Shown piece by piece: positions 8,067 to 16,413 of a DNA stretch of 50,443 bases. The DNA lies in NCBI GenBank assembly GCA_944390965.1, contig CALXRW010000010.1, positions 1 through 50,443 of the forward strand, read 5' to 3'. Source of the DNA: an uncultured Clostridia bacterium. Its GTDB lineage: Bacteria > Bacillota > Clostridia > TANB77 > CAG-508. A model generated the notes under the pieces. It was not told the origin of the DNA and did no database searches. It saw only the letters and a program-made list of their open reading frames with translations. The first letter of the stretch is position 1; the number at the start of each line of letters is the position of its first letter. The translations under genes were made by a program, and so were the position numbers.

Positions 8067-8250
8067 CAATAAAATAAAGTATTTGCTAGATCTTAGCAGG
8101 TGCTTTTTTCTTGCATTTTTGGCCAAATTTGTCACACTTTGGTCACAATTTGGGCGAGACTTGGCACAGCTAAACAAGTTTTAACAGAAAATGTATTTCA
8201 ATAATTCACAGGGAGTGGTATAATTGGGGAAAACGAGAGGAGAAACTATT

Positions 8251-8805
8251 ATGGATAAATATTATGAAATAAAAGTAACAATAAGGGAATCACATCCACT
8301 AACATGGAGAAGATTACGAATACCGGCAAATATAACATTTAATGATTTAGCAGCAATTATAGAAATTGCATTTGAATGGTGTGGCTACCACTTGTATGAA
8401 TTTGAAGTAGGTGCGACTTTACATGAGATGGGGCAATTTATAGGAGTACCTACAGAAGATGAATATGGGATAGAAAGTATAAGAGGGAAAACACTAGATT
8501 CTGGAAAAGAAAAAATTGATAAATATTTAAAAAAATATAAAAGAATGAAATTTGTATATGACTTTGGTGATAATTGGGTGCATGATATTATAATAGAAAA
8601 AGAAGTAAATGAAAAAATAGAATATCCATTATGTGTAAAGGCTAAATCAGGAGCATATCCAGAAGATTGTGGTGGAACATGGGGATATGAGGAGTATTAT
8701 CCGAATGATGAAGGAAGAGAAGAGTTAGATATAGATTTTATAAATGATGAATTGGAAGGATATAAAGATTTTGCAAAAGACTTATATGATAGAGAGATGT
8801 TTTAG
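8251..8805 (+). CDS. pRiA4b ORF-3-like protein
   Basis: 184 residues covering the plasmid pRiA4b ORF-3 family: YYEIKVTIRESHPLTWRRLRIPANITFNDL at the start, FEWCGYHLYEF, the YDFGDNWVHDI signature, and the cysteine-bearing AYPEDCGGTWGYEEYY block. Function is unknown; the family is common on plasmids and accessory islands. ATG 8251 is preferred over TTG 8224 because GAGAGGAG (8235-8242) is correctly placed for it. The gene ends in a bidirectional terminator shared with the convergent gene. Confidence 0.85.
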   Translation: MDKYYEIKVTIRESHPLTWRRLRIPANITFNDLAAIIEIAFEWCGYHLYEFEVGATLHEMGQFIGVPTEDEYGIESIRGKTLDSGKEKIDKYLKKYKRMKFVYDFGDNWVHDIIIEKEVNEKIEYPLCVKAKSGAYPEDCGGTWGYEEYYPNDEGREELDIDFINDELEGYKDFAKDLYDREMF

Positions 8806-8813
8806 AAAATAAA

Positions 8814-8836
8814 AAAAGATTCAAAATGAATCTTTT
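8814..8836. terminator. Bidirectional terminator between convergent genes
   Basis: AAAAGATTCA pairs with TGAATCTTTT around AAA; A-run on one side and T-run on the other serve both strands. Confidence 0.8.
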
Positions 8837-9176
8837 ATGCAACTATTCTATCAATATGTGTTATCTTTTGTTCTTCATTAGAAGATGGAGATTTTAGAAT
8901 TTTTACAGAGTCACAAATCTTATAAATGCTTTCACTTAATTCAGAGTTATAAAGATTTAAGCAACGATTAATTGTAAATAATAAACTTTGGCGATATTTA
9001 TAATCTCTCCATAAAGTATACATATCACTGGCATTGTTTAAATCTACATGGTCTTTATCAAAATATCCTTCTTCTAATATAACAAGTAAATCTTGCAATT
9101 CTTCTAATTTGAATAAAGCTCCTTCTAAATTACCTAGGTACCCCCATATGTTACTAAGTTCTTGTTCTTTTTCCAT
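8835..9176 (-). CDS. Hypothetical protein, all-helical
   Basis: 113 residues, start supported by AGGAGG on the minus strand at ~9180-9185. The sequence reads as alternating amphipathic helices (LGNLEGALFKLEELQDLLVILEEG, then YRQSLLFTINRCLNLYNSELSESIYKICD-type stretches) without signal or membrane segments. Glu/Leu-rich, with possible coiled-coil character. No family recognised. Its promoter region is shared divergently with the ASCH gene at 9276, a layout seen for small regulators or cargo genes. Confidence 0.6.
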   Translation of the reverse strand: MEKEQELSNIWGYLGNLEGALFKLEELQDLLVILEEGYFDKDHVDLNNASDMYTLWRDYKYRQSLLFTINRCLNLYNSELSESIYKICDSVKILKSPSSNEEQKITHIDRIVA

Positions 9177-9275
9177 TATATACCTCCTTGAAATTTATAA
9201 AAGTATTGTATAAGAATAATGCGAGAGAAAAATGTCGAAACAGTAAAAATTATGTAAATTGAAGAAAGGAATATT

Positions 9276-9662
9276 ATGAAAGTATTAACTATAAAGCAAC
9301 CATGGGCAACATTAATAATGCAGGGTGATAAAAGATTTGAATTTAGAAGTTGGCAAACTAAATATAGAGGAGATTTATTAATACATGCAGGAAAAGGAAT
9401 AGACAAAGAAGCAATGAAAAGATTGTCAAAATATATTCCAGAAGATTTGCCAGCAGGAAAAATATTAGGAAAAGTGACATTAGTAGATTGTGTGAAAATG
9501 TCACCAGAATTTAAAGAGATGTTATTAAAAGAGAATAAAGATATATACACAGATAGTTCTTTTAAAGAAAATTATGGTTGGCAGCTAGAAAATGTAGAAA
9601 TATTTGATGAGACAATAGAAGTAAAAGGTAAATTGAGTTTGTGGGAATATGATATAAAATAA
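9276..9662 (+). CDS. ASCH domain protein
   Basis: 128 residues, essentially one ASCH domain (a beta-barrel related to PUA domains): the start KVLTIKQPWATLIMQGDKRFEFRSW includes the typical KxxExR-like segment, followed by YRGDLLIHAGKG and GKILGKVTLVDCV. ASCH proteins are thought to bind RNA or modified nucleotides and act in RNA metabolism or translation-related control. Some are N4-acetylcytidine amidohydrolases, but that identity is not established here. Ribosome binding site AAAGGAA at 9264-9270. Confidence 0.85.
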   Translation: MKVLTIKQPWATLIMQGDKRFEFRSWQTKYRGDLLIHAGKGIDKEAMKRLSKYIPEDLPAGKILGKVTLVDCVKMSPEFKEMLLKENKDIYTDSSFKENYGWQLENVEIFDETIEVKGKLSLWEYDIK

Positions 9663-9771
9663 TTTTATAAATAAATTTATAGGGAGAACAACTATGAAAT
9701 TTAAGTAAGAAATCTTTTTTATCAATAACAAAAGTTTTTGCATTAATTATTTATATTATAATAAAAAACTA

Positions 9772-9800
9772 TTGACACAAATGACACAATGTGATAAAAT
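9772..9800 (+). promoter_or_regulatory. Strong sigma-A promoter for the structured RNA / DUF2828 unit
   Basis: TTGACA (9772-9777), 17-base spacer, TAAAAT (9795-9800). One of the best promoters in the window; initiation is expected near 9807, giving ~210 nt of untranslated RNA before the DUF2828 start. Confidence 0.8.
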
Positions 9801-9806
9801 CTAAAT

Positions 9807-9996
9807 CATAGACACTAACAGCAAACAAAAAATAGAATATAGGTTTTAATTTGGTAAGTAGATTTGTATAGGTAAAAATCTGAAATCCAAATATGTGTCT
9901 CGTAATAGAGCCACCTACAGCAATAGGTAATTGAAATACGTACATCAGTTGCCTATACAATTGGTGCCGTAACCAAAGGTGGCTTGGTAATTTTTT
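9807..9996 (+). ncRNA. Candidate structured RNA upstream of DUF2828
   Basis: The ~190 nt after the promoter fold into nested stems visible by eye. Domain I: ATTTGG (9849-9854) with CCAAAT (9887-9892), enclosing AGATTT (9860-9865) with AAATCT (9876-9881). Domain II is a three-way junction: AGCCACCT (9909-9916) with AGGTGGCT (9977-9984) encloses ATAGGTAA (9923-9930) with TTGCCTAT (9949-9956), and TTGGT (9961-9965) with ACCAA (9972-9976). ACCAA can instead pair with TTGGT at 9984-9988, just before a T run at 9991-9996, a terminator-like alternative. It could be a free small RNA (a Y-RNA-like partner of the next gene product) or a switching leader. No known riboswitch consensus was recognised. 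Confidence 0.6.
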
Positions 9997-10016
9997 GTGA
10001 AAGGAAAGTGAGAGTA

Positions 10017-11459
10017 ATGAGTTATTTAGAAAACTTGGAGCAAAATTCTACCATAATAAATACTAAAGGCGGAAAATACTATGCAAGTAGTTATAATACA
10101 AATTTGGATATTTTTGCTGGATTATCTAGATATAATGATACAGACGAAATTATAACAAAATTTAAAAAAGCATTAGAAGAGAATAAAACTCTTGCTCTTG
10201 CTAATTTATTATATATACTAGATATAAGAGGAGGAAAAGGAGAAAGATTGTTATTTAAAACAATCTTTAGATATTTATGCCAAAATGAAAAGAAATTGGC
10301 TTTAATAATATTACCTAAAATTCCTGATTTAGGTAGATGGGATTATATATTAGAAGGATTAGATACTTTAATTGATAAAGATGTTGTAGATATGATAAAA
10401 AAACAGTTAAAGAAAGACAAAAATTCAGAAAATCCATCATTAATGGCAAAATGGTTACCATCTCATAGGACACACAACATAAAAAATGATATAGCAAAAG
10501 ACATAATAAAAAAGTTAGAAATAACAGAAAAAGAATATAGAACTACATTGACAAAAATAAGAAAAAAACTTAAATTGATTGAAATAAATCTTACAAATAG
10601 AGACTATGAAAATATCAACTTTGAAAAAGTGCCTACAAAGGCGATGCTAAAATATAGACAAAGTTTTAATAGAAACTGTAGTAAAAAGTATGCAGAATAT
10701 TTTGCAGCTGTTGAGAAAGGAGAAAAGAAAATAAATACAAACGGATTATATTGTTATGAGATAGTAAAGGATATAATCTTAAAATTACCAGTTAATAGAG
10801 ACTTACTAAATGTCATGTGGAAAAATCAAAAGGATATTTTAAATGGCTATGATAAAAATATCATGGTAATTGCTGATACGTCAGGTTCAATGCAAGTACC
10901 ATATAATTTACCGTTATCTAACTCAATAGGACTAGCGATATATATAGCAGAGAGAAACAACGGAATATTTAAAAATCATTTTATAACTTTTTCTGAAAAC
11001 CCACAAATGAGACACATTGTTGGAAAAGATATAGTCGATAAAGTTAATAGTTTTGAATGGGAAATAGCAAATACAGATATAGATAAAGTATTTGAATTAT
11101 TATTAAATACGGCGGAACAAAATAGAGTAAAACAAGAGGAATTGCCATCACATTTAATTATAATTTCAGATATGGAATTTGATAAAGGTGTATACTCTAA
11201 ACAGGGAACAAATTTTGATGGTTGGAAAAAAACTTTTGAAGAAAAAGGATATCTTTTGCCTAAAATTGTTTTTTGGAATGTTGCTGGAAATATCATGGGA
11301 GTACCTGTTACGAGCTATCAAGACGATGTTATTATGATAAGTGGATTTTCCACGGCAGTTTTAGAGAATTTACTAACATTAGAAAAATTTACACCTATTA
11401 ATGCGATGCTAAATACTCTTGAAAAGTACATAAAGATACTTCAGGAGGAGGTTGCATAA
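10017..11459 (+). CDS. DUF2828 protein with von Willebrand A domain (Ro60/TROVE-like architecture)
   Basis: 480 residues from ATG 10017 (GAAAGGAAAG upstream; an earlier in-frame ATG at 9984 lies inside the RNA stem). The N-terminal ~270 residues are helical, with LLYILDIRGGKGERLLFKTIFRY and IPDLGRWDYILEGLD. The C-terminal half is a vWA domain with the metal site DTSGS starting at D287, and IIISDMEFD. DUF2828 proteins occur in bacteria and plants with unknown function. The helical-repeat plus vWA plan resembles the RNA-binding Ro60 proteins, but that relation is inference. The structured RNA directly upstream makes an RNA-protein particle a reasonable hypothesis. Confidence 0.8.
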   Translation: MSYLENLEQNSTIINTKGGKYYASSYNTNLDIFAGLSRYNDTDEIITKFKKALEENKTLALANLLYILDIRGGKGERLLFKTIFRYLCQNEKKLALIILPKIPDLGRWDYILEGLDTLIDKDVVDMIKKQLKKDKNSENPSLMAKWLPSHRTHNIKNDIAKDIIKKLEITEKEYRTTLTKIRKKLKLIEINLTNRDYENINFEKVPTKAMLKYRQSFNRNCSKKYAEYFAAVEKGEKKINTNGLYCYEIVKDIILKLPVNRDLLNVMWKNQKDILNGYDKNIMVIADTSGSMQVPYNLPLSNSIGLAIYIAERNNGIFKNHFITFSENPQMRHIVGKDIVDKVNSFEWEIANTDIDKVFELLLNTAEQNRVKQEELPSHLIIISDMEFDKGVYSKQGTNFDGWKKTFEEKGYLLPKIVFWNVAGNIMGVPVTSYQDDVIMISGFSTAVLENLLTLEKFTPINAMLNTLEKYIKILQEEVA

Positions 11460-11460
11460 G

Positions 11461-11613
11461 ATGAAACGCTTTATAACAGTTAGAATGTGGGAAGAAACCA
11501 AAGATAAACTTGAGCAAGTTAGAATTGATAAGTCAATGAAAGAAAGGAGAATTATTTCGCTTGCACAAGTTATAGATGAATTAGTAGATGAATATTTAAT
11601 GAAGCAAAAATAA
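11461..11613 (+). CDS. Small ribbon-helix-helix-like protein
   Basis: 50 residues, starting one base after the DUF2828 stop with AGGAGG at 11443-11448 inside the upstream gene, so it is translated from the same message. KRFITVRMWEETKDKLEQVR followed by SLAQVIDELVDEYL has the strand-helix-helix spacing of small RHH DNA-binding proteins or antitoxins. No partner toxin is visible. Could be an autoregulator of the DUF2828 unit. Confidence 0.6.
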   Translation: MKRFITVRMWEETKDKLEQVRIDKSMKERRIISLAQVIDELVDEYLMKQK

Positions 11614-11641
11614 AATTAGAGTAAAAAATTGGGAAATATTG

Positions 11642-11670
11642 TTGACAAAATATAAAAAATGGAGTAATAT
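11642..11670 (+). promoter_or_regulatory. tracrRNA promoter
   Basis: TTGACA (11642-11647), 17-base spacer, TAATAT (11665-11670); an overlapping TATAAT lies at 11668-11673. Immediately upstream of the anti-repeat. Confidence 0.65.
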
Positions 11671-11676
11671 AATATA

Positions 11677-11765
11677 TATTATATCATATCTAAACTTAGT
11701 AGGTTACTATAATAAACTACGAGTGCGAAGTTAGCCCCATACTTAAAGTATGGGGTATCTTCTTG
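11677..11765 (+). ncRNA. tracrRNA of the type II-C CRISPR system
   Basis: Positions 11678-11713 match the 36-bp CRISPR repeat at 32 of 36 positions in the displayed orientation. This strand is therefore complementary to a crRNA read from the minus strand. Pairing gives an 8-bp lower stem, a 3x3 internal loop and a 25-bp upper stem, the usual anti-repeat geometry. Downstream come a small hairpin (AACT 11715-11718 with AGTT 11729-11732) and a strong 9-bp hairpin CCCCATACT / AGTATGGGG (11735-11755) followed by TATCTTCTT. It lies between its own promoter and cas9, as in many type II-C loci. The 3' end is an estimate. Confidence 0.85.
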
Positions 11766-11810
11766 CCTAAAATAAAAATTATGAGCGATTACGATACTAA
11801 TTTACAAATT

Positions 11811-11839
11811 TTGACAATTATTAAATTGTATGGTAAAAT
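11811..11839 (+). promoter_or_regulatory. cas9 promoter
   Basis: TTGACA (11811-11816), 17-base spacer, TAAAAT (11834-11839), with TGG before the -10. It gives cas9 its own transcript, separate from tracrRNA. Confidence 0.75.
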
Positions 11840-11870
11840 ATTACTGTAATTTAATTATAGGAGGAGATAT

Positions 11871-14800
11871 ATGAAGTATACAATTGGATTAGATATTGGA
11901 ATAGCATCAATCGGTTGGGCGGTTATTAATAATGATAAAAATCGAATTGAAGACTTAGGCGTAAGAACATTTAAAAAAGCGGAAGAAGCAGATGGAAAGG
12001 CGCTTAATCTTGCCAGAAGAGAGGCCAGAGGAACAAGAAGACGTATTAGAAGAAGAGCAGAAAGAATGAAAAAGGTAAAAGAATTATTTGTAAAATACAA
12101 CTTAGTGACATCAGAAGAACTTGAAAATTTATATGTTATAGAAGAAAATACTATAGACGTATGGGCGCTTAGGGCAAAAGGTTTGGACAAAATTTTAAAT
12201 AGGAAAGATTGGGCAAGGGTTCTAACGAGTATTGCGAAGAGAAGAGGTTATAAATCCAATCGAAAAACAGATGAAGAAGACAAAGAAGTTGGAAAACTGA
12301 GTAAGGGGACAATAGAAAATAAAAGGATATTAGAAGAAAAAGGATATAGAACTATAGGTGAGATGTTTTATAAAGATGAAAAATTTATTAATAACAAAAG
12401 AAATAAAGCAGGGACATATAACAATACAGTTTTAAGGGCTATGCTGATTGATGAAATTCATATTCTATTTGATTGTCAAAGAAAATATGGAAGTGAATTT
12501 GCCAACGAAAATTTTGAAAAGGAATATATAGATGTAATTACTTTTCAAAAACCATATATTACACCAGAACTATTAGAAAAAATGTTAGGAAAATGTACAT
12601 TTGAAAAAGAAGAAGCTAGAGCACCCAAAAACAGTTATACATTTGAAAGATTTATGTTGTTACAAAAAGTAAATAATATTAATATAAAAGTAGGAGAACA
12701 AAAATTAGAAATACCGCTGGAAAAGAAAAAAGAAATTGTTGAACTAGCTTATAAACAATCAGAAATAAAATATTATCAATTGCGAAAAGTTCTAAAATTG
12801 CCTGAAGAAGCGAGGTTCGTGGAATTAAACTATTTCCAAAATAAAAAACAAGAGGAATTATCAGAAGATGATGTTGTTAAAAAGGCAGAGAATGTAAAGT
12901 TTGTAAGATTGGAAGGATGGCATAAAATCAGAGTGGCTTTAAAAGCAAATGATTTTGAAGAAAAATTCGAATTAATAAAGGAAAATCCTAAATTACAAAA
13001 TATCATTGCTGATGCGCTAGTTAGGAACAAAACAGATGAAACAATAGTTAAATATTTGACAGATAAAAATATAGATGAGGGCATTATAAAATCTATACTA
13101 AATATCAATTTTACAAAGTTTGGTCATCTATCTTATAAAGCAATGGAGAAAATCATACCAGAGTTAGAAAAAGGACTTACATATGATAAGGCATGTGAAA
13201 ATGTTGGTTATGAATTTAAGGGGATGTCTAATGAATTACAATATAAATTGCCACCAGTTTCAGAACTAAATGATGTTATATTAAATCCAGTAGTTTTAAG
13301 GGCAGTTTCACAAACCAGAAAAGTTATTAATGCAATTATTGATAAGTATGGATCGCCAAAGGCAATATATGTTGAAACAGCAAAGGAACTAGCAAAGTCA
13401 TATGATGAAAGAAGAAATTTGGAAATAAAACAAAAAAATAATCTAAAAAATAATGAAGAAATTAAAGAATATATTAGAGAAACTTTTAAATTCGAGCCAA
13501 AACCTTTTGATATAGTAAAAATGAAATTATGGAGAGAGCAAGGCGGAAGAAGTGCATATTCCTCACAACCAATTGTAGCAGAAAGATTATACGAAGAAAA
13601 CTATGTACAAGTTGACCATATAATACCATTTTCAAGATGTTTTGATGATAGTTATCAAAATAAAGTATTGGTGTTAACAAATGAAAATCAAGATAAAAAG
13701 GAAAAAACACCATATGAATACTTTGGAGAAGATGAGAACAGATGGCATAAATTTGAAGAATTTGTCAATCTAACATATAAGTATAATCCAAAGAAAAAGG
13801 GAAATTTATTAATCAAAAAGTTCAATGAGGAGCAATCAAAAGAATGGATTAAGAGGAATATAAATGATACCAGATACATAGCGAGATTCATATACAATTA
13901 TATTACCCAGAACTTAAAATTTGCAGATAGTGAGCTGAAACGAAATGTTTATACAATAAATGGTCAAACAACGGCAGTTTTAAGACACTATTGGGGATTA
14001 AAAAAGGATAGAGAAGAATCAGACAAGCATCATGCTCAAGATGCAGTAGTTATCGCATGTGCAACAAGTGAAAACATAAAAAAAGTATCTGATTATAGTA
14101 GAAGAAAAGTTTTAAGAATAAACAATGAAGGTAGAGATGAAACTACGGGAGAAAAAATTGATTTTAAATATAATGTAGATATTACTATTAAAGAACCTTG
14201 GCCGATGTTTAGAGAAGAAGTAGAAGCAAGAATGGAGAACTTGGATAATAATGGCGAAATGTATGCACTAAAACATGGAAATTTTAGGAATTATGATGAT
14301 ATAGATATTGTGCAAATAAAACCAATTTTTGTTTCAAGAATGCCAGAAAGAAAAATAACAGGAAGAGCACATAAAGATACAATGCGTTCTCAGAAATTTA
14401 TTAAAAATGGTTATAATTTTACGGTTGTAAAAAAGCCATTAAAAAGCATAACAAAACAGGAAATCGAAGAAATTATAAAAAATGAAGACTTCAAGGAGCT
14501 TTATATGAGTGATAGATTAATGTATGATGATATATACGCAAAAATGAAAGAAACAAATTTTAAAGCAGAAAAAGCTTTTCAAGAAGAATATAGAAAACAC
14601 TGCAAGAATGGAAATGGACCAATTATAAGAAGCATAACTGTACCATCAATTGGACAAACTGGAGTAAAATTGAAAAATCACTCTATTGCCGAAAATGCCA
14701 ATATGGTCAGGGTGGATGTGTTTGAAAAAAATAAAAAGTTTTACTTAGTACCGATTTATGTAGCAGATTTTACAAAGAAGATACTTCCTAATAAAGCTAT

Positions 14801-15095
14801 TGTTGCATCTAAAGATGAGAAAGATTGGATTGAAATGACAGAAGAATATCATTTTCAATTTAGTTTATATCGAAATGATTTAGTTAGAATAAAGAAAAAA
14901 GGAGAAAAAGCATTATACGCTTATTATGTAAGCACACATAGAGGTACAGGAGCAATAAATTTAATAAGTGTGAATGGAGAAACTAAAAAAGATGGAGTGG
15001 GAGTAAAAGGTTTAGAAATGTTTGAAAAGTACCAAGTAGATGTTTTGGGAAAAATTTCTAAAATAAAGAAAGAAGAAAGAGAAGGGGTTAATTAA
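11871..15095 (+). CDS. cas9: CRISPR-associated endonuclease Cas9, type II-C
   Basis: 1074 residues, the size of compact type II-C enzymes. RuvC-I: YTIGLDIGIASIGWAV with D8. Arginine-rich bridge helix near residues 45-65. RuvC-II: AIYVETAKELA with E502. HNH: VQVDHIIPFSRCFDDSYQNK with H583, N597 and N606. RuvC-III: HHAQDAVVIA at 720-729 with D724. All catalytic residues are present, so the enzyme should cut double-stranded DNA guided by crRNA:tracrRNA. The C-terminal PAM-interacting region (about 950-1074) does not reveal its PAM by eye. GGAGGAG precedes the ATG; cas1 starts one base after the stop. Confidence 0.97.
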   Translation: MKYTIGLDIGIASIGWAVINNDKNRIEDLGVRTFKKAEEADGKALNLARREARGTRRRIRRRAERMKKVKELFVKYNLVTSEELENLYVIEENTIDVWALRAKGLDKILNRKDWARVLTSIAKRRGYKSNRKTDEEDKEVGKLSKGTIENKRILEEKGYRTIGEMFYKDEKFINNKRNKAGTYNNTVLRAMLIDEIHILFDCQRKYGSEFANENFEKEYIDVITFQKPYITPELLEKMLGKCTFEKEEARAPKNSYTFERFMLLQKVNNINIKVGEQKLEIPLEKKKEIVELAYKQSEIKYYQLRKVLKLPEEARFVELNYFQNKKQEELSEDDVVKKAENVKFVRLEGWHKIRVALKANDFEEKFELIKENPKLQNIIADALVRNKTDETIVKYLTDKNIDEGIIKSILNINFTKFGHLSYKAMEKIIPELEKGLTYDKACENVGYEFKGMSNELQYKLPPVSELNDVILNPVVLRAVSQTRKVINAIIDKYGSPKAIYVETAKELAKSYDERRNLEIKQKNNLKNNEEIKEYIRETFKFEPKPFDIVKMKLWREQGGRSAYSSQPIVAERLYEENYVQVDHIIPFSRCFDDSYQNKVLVLTNENQDKKEKTPYEYFGEDENRWHKFEEFVNLTYKYNPKKKGNLLIKKFNEEQSKEWIKRNINDTRYIARFIYNYITQNLKFADSELKRNVYTINGQTTAVLRHYWGLKKDREESDKHHAQDAVVIACATSENIKKVSDYSRRKVLRINNEGRDETTGEKIDFKYNVDITIKEPWPMFREEVEARMENLDNNGEMYALKHGNFRNYDDIDIVQIKPIFVSRMPERKITGRAHKDTMRSQKFIKNGYNFTVVKKPLKSITKQEIEEIIKNEDFKELYMSDRLMYDDIYAKMKETNFKAEKAFQEEYRKHCKNGNGPIIRSITVPSIGQTGVKLKNHSIAENANMVRVDVFEKNKKFYLVPIYVADFTKKILPNKAIVASKDEKDWIEMTEEYHFQFSLYRNDLVRIKKKGEKALYAYYVSTHRGTGAINLISVNGETKKDGVGVKGLEMFEKYQVDVLGKISKIKKEEREGVN

Positions 15096-15096
15096 A

Positions 15097-15999
15097 ATGA
15101 GTTGGAGGAGTGTAGTTATTACACAACCGACAAAGTTGTCCGTGAAAAATAGACAATTGAAAATTACTCAAGATGAAGAATGGAGTATACCTATGGAAGA
15201 TATTTCATCAATTGTGTTAGAAACTCCGCAAGTTAATATTTCTTCAAAAGTTATCAGTTTAATAGCAGAAAATAAAATTGTTATGTATAGTTGTGATGAT
15301 AAGCATATACCAAATGGAATATTTATTCCATTTGTATCGCATAGTAGGCAACTTAAAACATTTAAAAATCAACTAGAATGTTCAGAAAGTTTTAATAAGA
15401 GGTGTTGGCAACAAATTATTATTCAAAAGATTTTAAATCAAGCCGAAGTATTAAAATTATCAGGAAAGAATATAATGAGTGAACATCTAGAAGCCTTATC
15501 TCAGAAAGTAAATTCAGGGGACACAACTAATATGGAAGCAATTGCTGCTAAAGCATATTTTTCTTCATTATATGGAAAAGGATTTAATCGAAACTATGAC
15601 GATATACAAAATGCAGCTTTAAATTATGGTTATTCTATCATAAGAGGTGCAATAGCAAGAACAATAGTATCATATGGCTATATGCCTTCAATGGGAATTC
15701 ATCACAAAAGCGAATTAAATAATTATAACTTGGCAGATGATTTTATTGAGGTATTTAGGCCAGTTGTAGATTTATGGGTGAAATTAAATATAAATGAAGA
15801 AACAGATTTTGATAAATATGTTAGAGCAAATTTAGTAAATCTTTTAAATGTAAATGTGAAAATTCAGGGGAAATTACAATCTGTAAATAATGCGATAAAT
15901 ATTATGATCGCGTCTTATACTACTGCAATAAATCAGAAAGATTATAAAAAATTAGAATTACCGAAATTAATACCATTAGAAATACATTGTTATGAGTAA
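15097..15999 (+). CDS. cas1: CRISPR-associated integrase Cas1 (type II)
   Basis: 300 residues, the usual length for type II Cas1. N-terminal beta domain (MSWRSVVITQPTKLSVKN) and helical catalytic domain with the metal ligands E147 (NMEAIAAKAYF), H202 (MGIHHKSELNNYNLADDF) and an acidic residue about 15 positions later. With Cas2 it integrates new spacers. It begins one base after cas9 with GGGG upstream and overlaps cas2, so the three genes form one operon. No csn2 or cas4 is present, which fits subtype II-C. Confidence 0.95.
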   Translation: MSWRSVVITQPTKLSVKNRQLKITQDEEWSIPMEDISSIVLETPQVNISSKVISLIAENKIVMYSCDDKHIPNGIFIPFVSHSRQLKTFKNQLECSESFNKRCWQQIIIQKILNQAEVLKLSGKNIMSEHLEALSQKVNSGDTTNMEAIAAKAYFSSLYGKGFNRNYDDIQNAALNYGYSIIRGAIARTIVSYGYMPSMGIHHKSELNNYNLADDFIEVFRPVVDLWVKLNINEETDFDKYVRANLVNLLNVNVKIQGKLQSVNNAINIMIASYTTAINQKDYKKLELPKLIPLEIHCYE

Positions 16000-16315
16000 T
16001 AACTTTATGAGAATTATTGTGTTTTTTGATTTGCCAGTAGTTAAAAAGAAGGAAAGAAAAGTATATGCCCAATTTAGAAGATTTTTGTTAAATGATGGAT
16101 ATGATATGATCCAATATTCTGTTTATTCACGTTTATGTAACGGCATAGATATGACTAATAAACATATAAAAAGGTTATCATCATCTTTACCAGGTAAAGG
16201 CTCAGTGAGATGTTTAACTGTAACAGAAAAGCAGTATGGTGAAATGAAATTTTTAGTTGGTAATCCAACAGTTAAAGAAAAGAAAGTAAAAACAGAACAA
16301 TTAAGTTTATTTTAA
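15992..16315 (+). CDS. cas2: CRISPR-associated protein Cas2 (type II)
   Basis: 107 residues with the ferredoxin-like Cas2 fold: FMRIIVFFDLPVVKKKERKVYAQFRRFLLNDGY, then MIQYSVYSRLC, then VRCLTVTEKQY. The acidic residue of FFDLP is retained. Starts 8 bases inside cas1, suggesting coupled translation. It dimerises between two Cas1 dimers in the spacer-integration complex. A strong bidirectional terminator follows. Confidence 0.94.
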   Translation: MSNNFMRIIVFFDLPVVKKKERKVYAQFRRFLLNDGYDMIQYSVYSRLCNGIDMTNKHIKRLSSSLPGKGSVRCLTVTEKQYGEMKFLVGNPTVKEKKVKTEQLSLF

Positions 16316-16321
16316 AAAACA

Positions 16322-16362
16322 AAAAAATGAAGATTATTTTTGGAATTTAATCTTCATTTTTT
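16322..16362. terminator. Bidirectional terminator between cas2 and the CRISPR array
   Basis: AAAAAATGAAGATTA (16322-16336) pairs fully with TAATCTTCATTTTTT (16348-16362). It can stop both the cas operon and leftward crRNA transcripts before they run antisense into cas2. Confidence 0.85.
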
Positions 16363-16413
16363 GAGTTTTGTAAGCTTAAAAACTAAGTTGTACCAATGGC
16401 TATAGTCGCACCT
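16363..16413. promoter_or_regulatory. Short leader-like spacer between cas2 terminator and first repeat
   Basis: Only 51 bases separate the terminator from repeat 1. Because decayed repeats are at the opposite end, this cas-proximal side may be the spacer-acquisition end, with these bases as the leader. No promoter is apparent. Confidence 0.4.

Noticed and set aside
9694-9708. ATG AAA TTT AAG TAA after a good ribosome binding site
   Set aside because: Four codons only; possibly a gene remnant, but nothing can be supported.
9807-9996. Match to a known riboswitch (purine, TPP, cobalamin, c-di-GMP, fluoride, ZTP and others considered)
   Set aside because: None of the conserved core sequences is present, so it is kept as an unnamed candidate.
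9984-10016. Upstream ATG for the DUF2828 protein
   Set aside because: Lies in the 3' strand of the RNA stem and before the T run; ATG 10017 has the ribosome binding site.
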